DNA of 19,442 nt from Bacillota bacterium (lineage in GTDB: Bacteria; Bacillota; Clostridia; Peptostreptococcales; Anaerovoracaceae). Where the stretch lies: contig JAEDNK010000015.1 of the NCBI GenBank assembly GCA_016302545.1, positions 1-19,442 of the forward strand. Direction: 5' to 3'. Below the pieces are notes generated by a model, which saw only the letters and a list, made by a program, of their open reading frames with translations, did not search any database and was not told where the DNA came from. Below, piece by piece: positions 6,410 to 13,179 of this stretch (position 1 is the first letter of the stretch; each line of letters begins with the position of its first letter). The translations under genes were made by a program, and so were the position numbers.

Positions 6410-7531
6410 ATGAAACATGCAGTAACCTACAGTTTAATAAAGAAGGACAGCAGAACCCGTGCCCGCCGCGGCGTGGTCCATACTCCTCACGGCGATATAC
6501 AGACACCTGTATTCATGCCGGTGGGAACTCAGGCTACAGTCAAGGCTATGAGACCGGAAGAGGTCAGGGAGATGGGAGCTGAAATTATCCTTTCCAACAC
6601 TTATCATCTTTACCTGAGACCCGGCCATGAAATTGTCAGGGAAGCGGGCGGTCTTCATAAGTTTATGAACTGGGACCGTGCAATTCTCACTGACAGCGGC
6701 GGATTTCAGGTTTTTTCTCTTGGCAAACTCCGCAAGATAACAGAAGAGGGGGTTAAGTTCCGTTCACACATTGACGGATCAGCTCACATGATTTCCCCGG
6801 AAAAATCAATAGAAATTCAGAACGCTCTCGGTTCGGATATTATGATGGCTTTCGACGAGTGTGCGCCATATCCGGCGGACAGAAGATATGTAAAGGACTC
6901 TCTTGAAAGAACAACCCGCTGGCTTAAGCGCTGCAAGGATTATCATCGGGACTGGGAGCGTCAGTCCCTGTTCGGCATCATGCAGGGAGGAATGTATAAG
7001 GATTTAAGAAAGCAGAGCGCTCAGGAAGTCGTAGAGCTTGATCTGCCCGGTTACTCCATCGGAGGCCTTTCTGTAGGAGAACCCAAAGAGCTTATGCTTG
7101 ATATACTGGACGATTGCGTAGATTATCTTCCGGAGGAAAAGCCAAGATATCTGATGGGAGTAGGAAGCCCCGATTACCTCTTTGAGGGAGTGGAAAGGGG
7201 TATCGACATGTTTGACTGCGTGCTTCCTACCAGAATCGCCCGTCACGGTCTTGCCATGACTTCTCACGGCAGAGTTAATATCAAGAACGCAAAGTATGAG
7301 AGAGACTGGGAACCGCTGGATAAGGAGTGCGACTGCTACACATGCCGCAATTATTCCAAAGCATATCTCAGACACTTATATAAAGCGGATGAGATGCTTT
7401 CGGCAATGCTGCTTTCAAACCACAACCTTCATTTCCTCGTTAACATGATGAAAAACATAAGGGAGGCCATTGAAGAAGACAGATTTTTAGAATACAAGAA
7501 GGAGTTTTATGATAAATATGGCAGATTTTAA
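6410..7531 (+). CDS. tgt: tRNA-guanine transglycosylase (queuine tRNA-ribosyltransferase)
   Basis: A 373-residue enzyme that exchanges guanine-34 of GUN-anticodon tRNAs for the queuosine precursor preQ1. Visible family signatures are FMPVGTQATVKAM, LSNTYHLYLRPG, LTDSGGFQVFSL (the aspartate that opens the active site), FGIMQGG, YSIGGLSVGEP, and FDCVLPTRIARHG, which contains the nucleophilic aspartate. The zinc site is CDCYTCRNYSKAYLRHL near residues 304-325. Length matches bacterial Tgt. No queuosine biosynthesis genes (queA, queC-F) and no neighbouring ruvB, queA or yajC genes lie in the window; instead the gene heads a tgt-rlmD-nim operon and overlaps the next gene by 23 bases. Its translation start is unusual, with a hairpin between ribosome site and ATG. 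Confidence 0.97.
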   Translation: MKHAVTYSLIKKDSRTRARRGVVHTPHGDIQTPVFMPVGTQATVKAMRPEEVREMGAEIILSNTYHLYLRPGHEIVREAGGLHKFMNWDRAILTDSGGFQVFSLGKLRKITEEGVKFRSHIDGSAHMISPEKSIEIQNALGSDIMMAFDECAPYPADRRYVKDSLERTTRWLKRCKDYHRDWERQSLFGIMQGGMYKDLRKQSAQEVVELDLPGYSIGGLSVGEPKELMLDILDDCVDYLPEEKPRYLMGVGSPDYLFEGVERGIDMFDCVLPTRIARHGLAMTSHGRVNIKNAKYERDWEPLDKECDCYTCRNYSKAYLRHLYKADEMLSAMLLSNHNLHFLVNMMKNIREAIEEDRFLEYKKEFYDKYGRF

Positions 7532-8684
7532 AGAATTATGTCCACACAGGGAGTTTTGCGGAGGCTGTATTTATCAGGATGTGCCTTACGAAAAGCAGCT
7601 TGAGGAAAAGGAAAGAGAGGTTCTGAGGCTTCTTGAGGCAAAAGGCGTAAAGCCTGAAAAAACAGACAGGATAGAAGGCTGTCCTACACCATTCTGCTAC
7701 CGCAACAAGATGGAATACACCTTCGGCGATTTCGTCAAGGACGGAGAAATGACCCTGGGCATGCACCGCAAAAAGAACTTTATGTCAATAGTTACAGTTG
7801 ACAGCTGCCGGCTGGTGGACCCTGATTTTAATGTGATATTAAGAGCAGTGCTTGATTTTGCCGTGGAAAAAGGGTATACCTTTTACCACAAGCGCAGCCA
7901 TAGTGGTCTTCTGAGAAATCTTATAATAAGGAAAGGTATCCGAACCGGCGAGCTGCTGGTAAACATTGTGACCACATCTGAGGAAGGTTTTGACGAGGAC
8001 AAGTTTACGAAAATGTTGTTATCGTTAACTTTGGACAATGAAATCGTCGGTGTCCTCAGGACCTACTGCGACAGCCTTGCAGATGCGGTAGTGCCGGATT
8101 CGCTGAAAACACTCTACGGCAGAGATTATTACATGGAAAAGCTGCTGGGACTTGACTTTAAGGTGAGCGCTTTTTCATTCTTTCAGACCAACGTGGAGGC
8201 GGCGGAAAGGCTTTACACCGAGGCACTGGCGCTGGTGGATTCCTTTGAAGGCAAAAAAGCCTTTGACCTTTACTGCGGAACCGGTACAATAAGCCAGGTA
8301 TTGGCATTAAAGGCAAAAGAAGTTCTGGGAATCGAACTGGTTGAAGAAGCCGTTGACGCTGCCCGCGAAAACGCAGCCTTAAACGGTCTGGATAACTGCC
8401 GCTTTATAGCCGGCGATGTGTTCAAGGTTTTAAGCGAGGTTGCCGACAAGCCTGATGTTATAGTGGTAGACCCGCCCAGGGTGGGCATACAGCCTAAGGC
8501 GCTGGATAAGATTATCAGCTATGGAGTTAAGGAAATCGTATATATTTCCTGCAACCCAAAGACACTGGCAGAGAACCTGAGATACCTGGACTATTACGGA
8601 TATAAGTGCAGATACCTGAAGCCTTTTGACAATTTCCCGATGACTAAGCATACCGAGTGCATAGCACTGTTGGAGAAGGAGTAA
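7509..8684 (+). CDS. RlmD/TrmA-type RNA (uracil-5-)-methyltransferase
   Basis: A 391-residue SAM-dependent enzyme predicted to make 5-methyluridine in 23S rRNA (RlmCD/RumA group) or tRNA. The [4Fe-4S] cysteines are C11, C17, C20 in CPHREFCGGC and C100 in VDSCRLVDP. The methyltransferase domain has FDLYCGTGTIS (SAM-binding motif I), VVDPPRVGI, the catalytic cysteine C348 in YISCNP, and the general-base glutamate E383 in HTECIALL. The N-terminal TRAM domain found in many relatives is absent. AAGGAG (7499-7504) precedes the ATG at 7509 by four bases; an ATG at 7518 would be three residues shorter. The exact RNA target cannot be read from sequence, so I give no symbol. The next gene starts three bases after its stop. 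Confidence 0.93.
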   Translation: MINMADFKELCPHREFCGGCIYQDVPYEKQLEEKEREVLRLLEAKGVKPEKTDRIEGCPTPFCYRNKMEYTFGDFVKDGEMTLGMHRKKNFMSIVTVDSCRLVDPDFNVILRAVLDFAVEKGYTFYHKRSHSGLLRNLIIRKGIRTGELLVNIVTTSEEGFDEDKFTKMLLSLTLDNEIVGVLRTYCDSLADAVVPDSLKTLYGRDYYMEKLLGLDFKVSAFSFFQTNVEAAERLYTEALALVDSFEGKKAFDLYCGTGTISQVLALKAKEVLGIELVEEAVDAARENAALNGLDNCRFIAGDVFKVLSEVADKPDVIVVDPPRVGIQPKALDKIISYGVKEIVYISCNPKTLAENLRYLDYYGYKCRYLKPFDNFPMTKHTECIALLEKE

Positions 8685-8687
8685 CCT

Positions 8688-9155
8688 ATGAGAAGACATG
8701 ACCGAGAAATAACAGACAAAAACGAAATATTAGAAATAATGGACCGCTGCGATGTATGCAGGCTGGCATTTAACGACGGTGACTATCCATATATTCTGCC
8801 CCTTAACTTCGGCATTGAGGAAAAGGACGGCCACATCATTCTTTATTTCCACAGTGCGCTGGAAGGATATAAGACAGAACTGATAAAAAGGGATAATCGT
8901 GTATCCTTTGAGATGGACTGCAGGCATGAGCTTAAATACGATGATGAAAAGGGCTATTGCACTATGGCTTACGAGAGTGTAATCGGCAGAGGCAGAATTG
9001 AAGTTCTGCCAGAGGAAGAGAAGGCAAATGCTTTGCGAAAGATTATGGGACATTATCACCAATCTGAAGATACTTACTTTAACCCGGCGGCTATACCTCG
9101 GACGTTGGTTTATATGCTGATGATTGAGGAAATGACAGCAAAGCGCAAACTTTAA
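8688..9155 (+). CDS. Pyridoxamine 5'-phosphate oxidase-like (NimA-type) flavoprotein
   Basis: A 155-residue split-barrel protein of the FMN-binding pyridoxamine 5'-phosphate oxidase-related superfamily, closest in pattern to the NimA/COG3467 group. The core is DYPYILPLNFGIEEKDGHI, then YFHSALEGYKTELIKRDNRVSFEMD, where the H-x-A-x-EG-x-K stretch is typical of flavin-binding members; GRGRIEVL follows. Relatives include nitroimidazole-resistance reductases and many uncharacterised flavoproteins of anaerobes. It is not a true PdxH, as it is short and lacks the usual substrate residues. AAGGAG precedes the start. It forms an operon with the RNA methyltransferase and probably has a redox or detoxification role, which is inference. 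Confidence 0.85.
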   Translation: MRRHDREITDKNEILEIMDRCDVCRLAFNDGDYPYILPLNFGIEEKDGHIILYFHSALEGYKTELIKRDNRVSFEMDCRHELKYDDEKGYCTMAYESVIGRGRIEVLPEEEKANALRKIMGHYHQSEDTYFNPAAIPRTLVYMLMIEEMTAKRKL

Positions 9156-9158
9156 CCA

Positions 9159-9187
9159 TTGATTTTACGAAACCTGAAGAGTATAAT
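9159..9187 (+). promoter_or_regulatory. Vegetative promoter of the hemerythrin-fusion gene
   Basis: TTGATT (9159-9164), a 17-base spacer and a perfect TATAAT (9182-9187), directly after the NimA-like gene. The start codon is at 9228, after AAAGGAAG at 9212-9219. Confidence 0.78.
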
Positions 9188-9227
9188 ATGTTAAAACGAC
9201 AAAAAGAAACGAAAGGAAGCGATTATT

Positions 9228-10154
9228 ATGATGCAGGAAAACGGAGTTGATGAAAAACTTTGGGAAAAACATTATCACATCGGCGTTGAAAACATCGACA
9301 ACCAGCATGATAAACTGTTTTCCATCGCACGAAGAATAGTCAGCATAAGAGATGAAAGCGCCCATAACCAATTCCGCAGAACCTTTGTAGGCAAAGAAGG
9401 GATTAAATTCCTGAAAAGCTATGCTTTAAACCACTTTGCAGACGAGGAAGCCTATATGAAGGAAATCGGCTACCCCCACTTCACTGCACACAAACAGGAG
9501 CACGACAAGTTCCGTGATGTTGTCGTTCCAAGTCTGGAGCATAACCTGATTGAATCCGATTATTCCCAGGATGCAGTGGAAAGGCTTGTGGCCGCAGTGC
9601 TGGCATGGCTTGTAAATCACATTTCCAAGACGGATATGGACATAGTCGGACGGGCGGCCGTTCCTCTCAGAAGTGAGGTGGAATCAGACAGAATAGAAGA
9701 AACTATGGCAAATATCATCATCAATCTCTTTTCAGGGATGTTTGACCTTAACATGAGGGTAGCCGACCTGCATTACGGTGGAGAAGACTTCGGCGATGCG
9801 ATTTTTTACGAAAGAAGCTATCAGTCCCCTGAAACAAAGCAGAAGGTGCAGTTCATCACTGCGCTGGGAGGAAACGCAAGCGCTTTTCTCGGAGAAATGC
9901 TGCTTAATCAGCCGGACGCCGTCATGGATCATATGATAGCCTCCCTGATTGAAGAATTCAGCTTCATGCTTATACAGCACCTTGACCACATGCTGATTAA
10001 AGAAGAGCACAGCTGCAGGTATGCAGAGGGAAGCTTTATAGACAGAGAAAAGTTCGAGCAGATACTGCAGAATAAGATGCCGGAATTTTCAATACTATTT
10101 GAGACGGATAAGGGAAAATTTGCTGTCTGCGCAGACCGCATCCCATTGATGTGA
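9228..10154 (+). CDS. Bacteriohemerythrin fused to a CheX-like domain
   Basis: A 308-residue two-domain protein. Residues about 10-140 are a hemerythrin with a full diiron ligand set: H27 (NQHDKL), H69 and E73 (NHFADEE), H88 and H92 (HKQEH), H131 and D136 (NHISKTD). It should bind O2 or NO reversibly. Residues about 155-305 resemble the CheX/CheC phosphatase fold: a first helix (TMANIIINLFSGMF), a strand-rich part (VQFITALGGNASAFLGEML) and the signature helix IASLIEEFSFML. In CheX the corresponding motif is E-x-x-N; here it is E-x-x-S, so phosphatase activity is doubtful. The gene has its own promoter and is monocistronic. Oxygen-linked chemotaxis signalling is a reasonable inference. The CheX assignment is by pattern, less certain than the hemerythrin. 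Confidence 0.88.
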   Translation: MMQENGVDEKLWEKHYHIGVENIDNQHDKLFSIARRIVSIRDESAHNQFRRTFVGKEGIKFLKSYALNHFADEEAYMKEIGYPHFTAHKQEHDKFRDVVVPSLEHNLIESDYSQDAVERLVAAVLAWLVNHISKTDMDIVGRAAVPLRSEVESDRIEETMANIIINLFSGMFDLNMRVADLHYGGEDFGDAIFYERSYQSPETKQKVQFITALGGNASAFLGEMLLNQPDAVMDHMIASLIEEFSFMLIQHLDHMLIKEEHSCRYAEGSFIDREKFEQILQNKMPEFSILFETDKGKFAVCADRIPLM

Positions 10155-10225
10155 TCTTCCTGCCTGCCGGGATGTGAAATCAGCGGCAAAGACGGTTCAC
10201 TTATTATGAGTAAGTTATAAAACAA

Positions 10226-10251
10226 TTGCCCTGAAAAGGCATGTGTATAAT
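10226..10251 (+). promoter_or_regulatory. Possible promoter of the rubrerythrin gene
   Basis: A perfect TATAAT (10246-10251) stands 64 bases before the rubrerythrin start codon. The nearest -35-like hexamer, TTGCCC (10226-10231), leaves only a 14-base spacer, so the true -35 may be degenerate or an activator may be needed. The rest of the 160-base gap (10155-10314) shows no clear terminator. Confidence 0.4.
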
Positions 10252-10314
10252 ATGGGATTCAAATCTGAATAATAATGTAAGACCTATATTAGAGAATACG
10301 AGGGAGGAAGCATT

Positions 10315-10911
10315 ATGAATTCAGATTTTAAAACAAGCCGTACGGCGATAAATCTCATGAGGGCATTTGCCGGAGAAAGTCAGGCCAGAAACCGTTATAC
10401 ATTTGCGGCGGATCAGGCGAAAAACAGTAATCTTCATGTAATAGAGGCGGTATTCAGATTTACCGCAGATCAGGAAAAAGAGCATGCGGAGATTTTTTAT
10501 AATCACCTCAGTTCACTGGCAGGAGAAACAATTCATATTGATGGAGGCTATCCTGTGGATCCTAAAGATACGGTGATTCAGCTGCTCCGCTCTGCACAGC
10601 ATAACGAATATGAAGAGTGGCAGGATGCCTATCAGGCTTTCGGTGATGAGGCATCTGAGGAAGGCTATATACCTGTTGCCACATCGTTCTATAAGATTGC
10701 AGAGATTGAAAAAACTCACGGTGACAGATTCGGAGAACTTGCGGATCTTATGGAGCAGGGCAAGCTGTTTGTTTCCGACGTAACATGTAAGTGGATGTGC
10801 CTTAACTGCGGGCATGTTGAAGAGGGAGGTTCGGCACCTAAGATTTGCCCCGTCTGCCAGCATGACCAGGGGTACTTCATAAGGCTGGAACTTGCACCTT
10901 TTACCAGGTAA
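10315..10911 (+). CDS. Rubrerythrin
   Basis: A 198-residue peroxide-reducing protein of anaerobes. The N-terminal ferritin-like four-helix domain has E21 (FAGESQARNRY), E54 and H57 (DQEKEHAE), E98 (HNEYEEW), E132 and H135 (EIEKTHGDRF), which form the diiron site. The C-terminal rubredoxin-like domain has C162, C165 (CLNCGH) and C178, C181 (CPVC) binding one iron. Order and length are classical. It reduces H2O2 with electrons from rubredoxin or NADH-linked reductases, none of which is nearby. A GGGAGG ribosome site precedes the ATG. It lies between the hemerythrin fusion and a convergent gene on the minus strand, with only 59 bases between the stops and no clear terminator there. Confidence 0.96.
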   Translation: MNSDFKTSRTAINLMRAFAGESQARNRYTFAADQAKNSNLHVIEAVFRFTADQEKEHAEIFYNHLSSLAGETIHIDGGYPVDPKDTVIQLLRSAQHNEYEEWQDAYQAFGDEASEEGYIPVATSFYKIAEIEKTHGDRFGELADLMEQGKLFVSDVTCKWMCLNCGHVEEGGSAPKICPVCQHDQGYFIRLELAPFTR

Positions 10912-10970
10912 CATGTCAGATTAAATTTCAATGGTTTGCGGGTTTGGTAAGAAAATTTTGCATAAAAAGG

Positions 10971-12428
10971 CTATTTCTCATCCTCAGCACCCATATCCAT
11001 AAATGTAACCAGAGAACCGGCGTACTTTTCTTTAGTATTTTCTGTTACACCAAGATAGAGCATAGGCATATTTTCATTTTTCTCTGACAATATAGTGAGA
11101 GGGGTGAACTCCACGGTTTTTTCAACCTTCATTTCGGAGCTTCCGGTAAAATCGAGGAAGGCTTCCTCAAACTTCTTGAGAAATGCAACGTTTTTACCCA
11201 GCCCCTCGCCGTTGTATATAGGATAATCCTCAACACAACGATACTTTACATTGCACAGACCGGATATAGTCTGGTAAGAATCGCTGATTTCGTCGAGAAA
11301 TTCCTTGATGCAGCTCATGGCGGCAACCTCTATCTTAAGCTTAGCGTTCTTGGAAGAAATCTTGCCTATATTGGTTACAGCCATCACATTTCCATCGTCA
11401 TCCTTGTTATATACCCCGTTCAGAGCGGTGTACATAAGGCTTACGATGTTATCCGTTTCATCTCTTGTAAGCACCTTTGAAGGCATATCCGTCTCTTCAT
11501 ATGTGTATTCTATCTCAGGGAAATTCTCTGAGTACTTATCCATGAATTTTTCGATGGCGTTATCCAGCTTACTCTCAAATTTAGACGCATCAGAGCTGTT
11601 GATTACAAGTGTTATTCCGGCAGAAGAAGGTACGGTGTTCGCGCTGTCTCCGCCGTAAAAGCTTGAAACCTCAAAAAGCATGGAGGTTGATTTAAAGCTT
11701 GCAAGAAGGCTCCCGATGGTCTTGATTGCGTTGGGTTTAGCCCCCACCTTGCTCCCGATAGCCTCAGAAGGTACATTCTTTATCCTTATCTTATACGCCT
11801 TGTCAAAGGATGGAGCGGTAAATTCGAGATTTTCGGAAAGCTCATACCGTCTGTAACCGCCTGTAACCTGAGAGACCTTGGCGCTGCCGGATTTGCCCAG
11901 ATAAAACACTTGAGGATCTTCCGAGAAAAGGGAAGGGGAAAGGCTGCCGGCACCGATTTTTTCTCCCTCTGCTTCAGGGCAAAAAATCACCTTATAAGGG
12001 CAGTTGCTCAGGCTGTTTTTGGCAACGGTGAGAGCGATAGCCATAGCCTCCGTATAGTCGCCCATATTATCCGCGTCGTAACCGCATATTATAACGCTTG
12101 GCAAACTGTCCTCCTGCCCTTCAGAAGCCTTAATTGAAAAAATCACATTCCCATATGCATCCTGTGAGGTGCTTATTTTCTTGTTCTTTCCCCAGTTAGC
12201 CAGATATGATGCCACATCCTCGTTAGTTTCCATGGATGCAAGGGAATCCAGCAGGTCCGTTTCGTATGCCGAAAGCTTATCTGAAATGATTTCGTCAAGG
12301 GAAGGCTTCTCCTCCATATCCTGCCCGAATAAAAAAATTCCCCCGATAACGCAGCAGGCTATAAGCAGGAGTGCCGCCGCCCCGATCAGCATTTTTTTGT
12401 TCTTTAAAATACTCATTAAAATACTCAT
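10971..12428 (-). CDS. Membrane-anchored PepD/M20-like protein, probably inactive
   Basis: A 485-residue protein with a short basic N-terminus (KNKK), one transmembrane segment at about residues 13-35 and a large extracytoplasmic domain. The cysteines CC (25-26) inside the helix are not a convincing lipobox. The ectodomain resembles aminoacyl-histidine dipeptidase PepD: NEDVASYLANWGK with DAYGNVIFSIKA (N-terminal lobe), EGEKIGAGSL (near the EE motif), then KPNAIKTIGSLLASF and YGGDSANTVPSSA (lid domain), and MPMLYLGV near the end. Metal-binding positions seem lost: the G-H-x-D site reads GYDAD, and the final H-x-G-L-E site reads VEFTPL. It may be a pseudo-peptidase with a binding role. Its start has AGGTG seven bases upstream. 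It is the only minus-strand gene and diverges from the GNAT gene. Confidence 0.75.
   Translation of the reverse strand: MSILMSILKNKKMLIGAAALLLIACCVIGGIFLFGQDMEEKPSLDEIISDKLSAYETDLLDSLASMETNEDVASYLANWGKNKKISTSQDAYGNVIFSIKASEGQEDSLPSVIICGYDADNMGDYTEAMAIALTVAKNSLSNCPYKVIFCPEAEGEKIGAGSLSPSLFSEDPQVFYLGKSGSAKVSQVTGGYRRYELSENLEFTAPSFDKAYKIRIKNVPSEAIGSKVGAKPNAIKTIGSLLASFKSTSMLFEVSSFYGGDSANTVPSSAGITLVINSSDASKFESKLDNAIEKFMDKYSENFPEIEYTYEETDMPSKVLTRDETDNIVSLMYTALNGVYNKDDDGNVMAVTNIGKISSKNAKLKIEVAAMSCIKEFLDEISDSYQTISGLCNVKYRCVEDYPIYNGEGLGKNVAFLKKFEEAFLDFTGSSEMKVEKTVEFTPLTILSEKNENMPMLYLGVTENTKEKYAGSLVTFMDMGAEDEK
12405..12428 (-). repeat. 12-bp tandem repeat at the start of the PepD-like gene
   Basis: On the minus strand ATGAGTATTTTA occurs twice in direct succession, encoding MSIL-MSIL at the N-terminus. 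Both copies offer an in-frame ATG. The first is preceded by the ribosome site; the second would have that site 19 bases away. It looks like a recent slip duplication. Confidence 0.85.
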
Positions 12429-12448
12429 TCCAATTCACCTTTTTTTGT

Positions 12449-12476
12449 ACTATAATTATAAAGAAGAAAATTTCAA
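12449..12476 (-). promoter_or_regulatory. Promoter of the PepD-like gene
   Basis: On the minus strand TTGAAA (complement of 12471-12476), a 16-base spacer and TATAGT (complement of 12449-12454) lie 21 bases before the start codon. A second TATAAT overlaps it with poorer spacing. No equally good promoter could be fixed for the divergent GNAT gene. Confidence 0.55.
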
Positions 12477-12519
12477 GATTTAATATACCATATATTTGTG
12501 AAAAAGGGAAGTGAAGAAG

Positions 12520-13071
12520 ATGAAGAAAGTTGAAACGGAGAGAATTTTTATCAGAGAAAGCACCTTTGATGACTGCAGATATTTTGCGGAATGGGAACAG
12601 ACAGACACCGTAACGGAGTTTTTTACCATAGATAAAGGAAGAAATTATGAAGAGGTCGTCACCGAGTTCATAACCCGTCAGGCAGATGACGATAAGCTGC
12701 AGCTTACAGTATGCTATAAGGAAACAGAGCAGCCTATAGGCAGAATTTACATAAGCAATATTGATCGTCACTACGACTCGCTGGATATCACCAGAATTTA
12801 TATAGCAGACAAGGCGATCAGAGGCGTGGGTCTTGGCGAAGAAGCCCTTCGTGCCGCTCTGAAGCTTGCCTTTGAGGATATGAACATGGAAAGAGTTACC
12901 CTGGATCATTTTACGGGAAATCAGATAGCGTCCCACCTTTATCTCAAGGTCGGATTTCAGTACGAGGGCGTAATGCGCCATGGAGGTAAAAAGGACGGCA
13001 AATACGTGGACCTTCACCTTATGTCAATGCTTCGGCAGGAATATTTCGCAAAAAAAGATTTACCGGCATAG
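12520..13071 (+). CDS. GNAT-family N-acetyltransferase (RimJ/RimL/SpeG-like)
   Basis: A 183-residue acetyl-CoA-dependent acetyltransferase. Early residues VETERIFIRESTFDDC are typical of the RimJ-type subfamily. Motif A, which binds the acetyl-CoA pyrophosphate, is RIYIADKAIRGVGLGEEAL (R-x-V-G-L-G). A late segment NQIASHLYLKVGFQYEGVMR is the usual N-x-x-a-x-x-x-Y-x-k-x-GF-x-x-EG motif. The substrate may be an amino group on a ribosomal protein, a polyamine or a small molecule and cannot be chosen. The ATG at 12520 is preferred because AAGGGA (12504-12509) is ten bases away; a GTG at 12511 is too close to it. The gene is divergent from the PepD-like gene, and the nrdD promoter follows directly. 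Confidence 0.92.
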   Translation: MKKVETERIFIRESTFDDCRYFAEWEQTDTVTEFFTIDKGRNYEEVVTEFITRQADDDKLQLTVCYKETEQPIGRIYISNIDRHYDSLDITRIYIADKAIRGVGLGEEALRAALKLAFEDMNMERVTLDHFTGNQIASHLYLKVGFQYEGVMRHGGKKDGKYVDLHLMSMLRQEYFAKKDLPA

Positions 13072-13081
13072 CAATTTCATA

Positions 13082-13110
13082 TTGACACTCGCTTCATTTA
13101 GTAGTATATT
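13082..13110 (+). promoter_or_regulatory. Strong vegetative promoter of nrdD-nrdG
   Basis: TTGACA (13082-13087), a perfect -35 hexamer, a 17-base spacer and TATATT (13105-13110). Expected transcription start is around 13117, immediately before the NrdR-like palindrome. Confidence 0.85.
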
Positions 13111-13120
13111 TTTACTGCAC

Positions 13121-13136
13121 CCACTATATATAGTGG
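13121..13136. promoter_or_regulatory. NrdR box (repressor site) before nrdD
   Basis: CCACTATATATAGTGG is a perfect 16-bp palindrome matching the NrdR-box core CwATATaTwG with flanking CA/TG. NrdR is the ATP-cone repressor that controls ribonucleotide reductase operons. The site starts about four bases after the predicted transcription start, where binding would block initiation. NrdR boxes usually occur in pairs. A degenerate partner might overlap the -10 region (13101-13115), but I could not find a clear second copy. The nrdR gene is not in the window. Confidence 0.8.
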
Positions 13137-13179
13137 TAGACTTCGAGAAAAAATAGAAAATAAAGGAAGGGAGCAAACA

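Noticed and set aside
12295..13017. A 240-codon open frame on the minus strand
   Set aside because: It runs antisense to the GNAT gene and overlaps the PepD-like gene start in another frame; both of those have firm motif evidence.
13101..13115. A second NrdR box overlapping the nrdD -10 element
   Set aside because: The GTA...TAC symmetry is weak, of odd length and departs from the NrdR core, so it is not listed as a feature.
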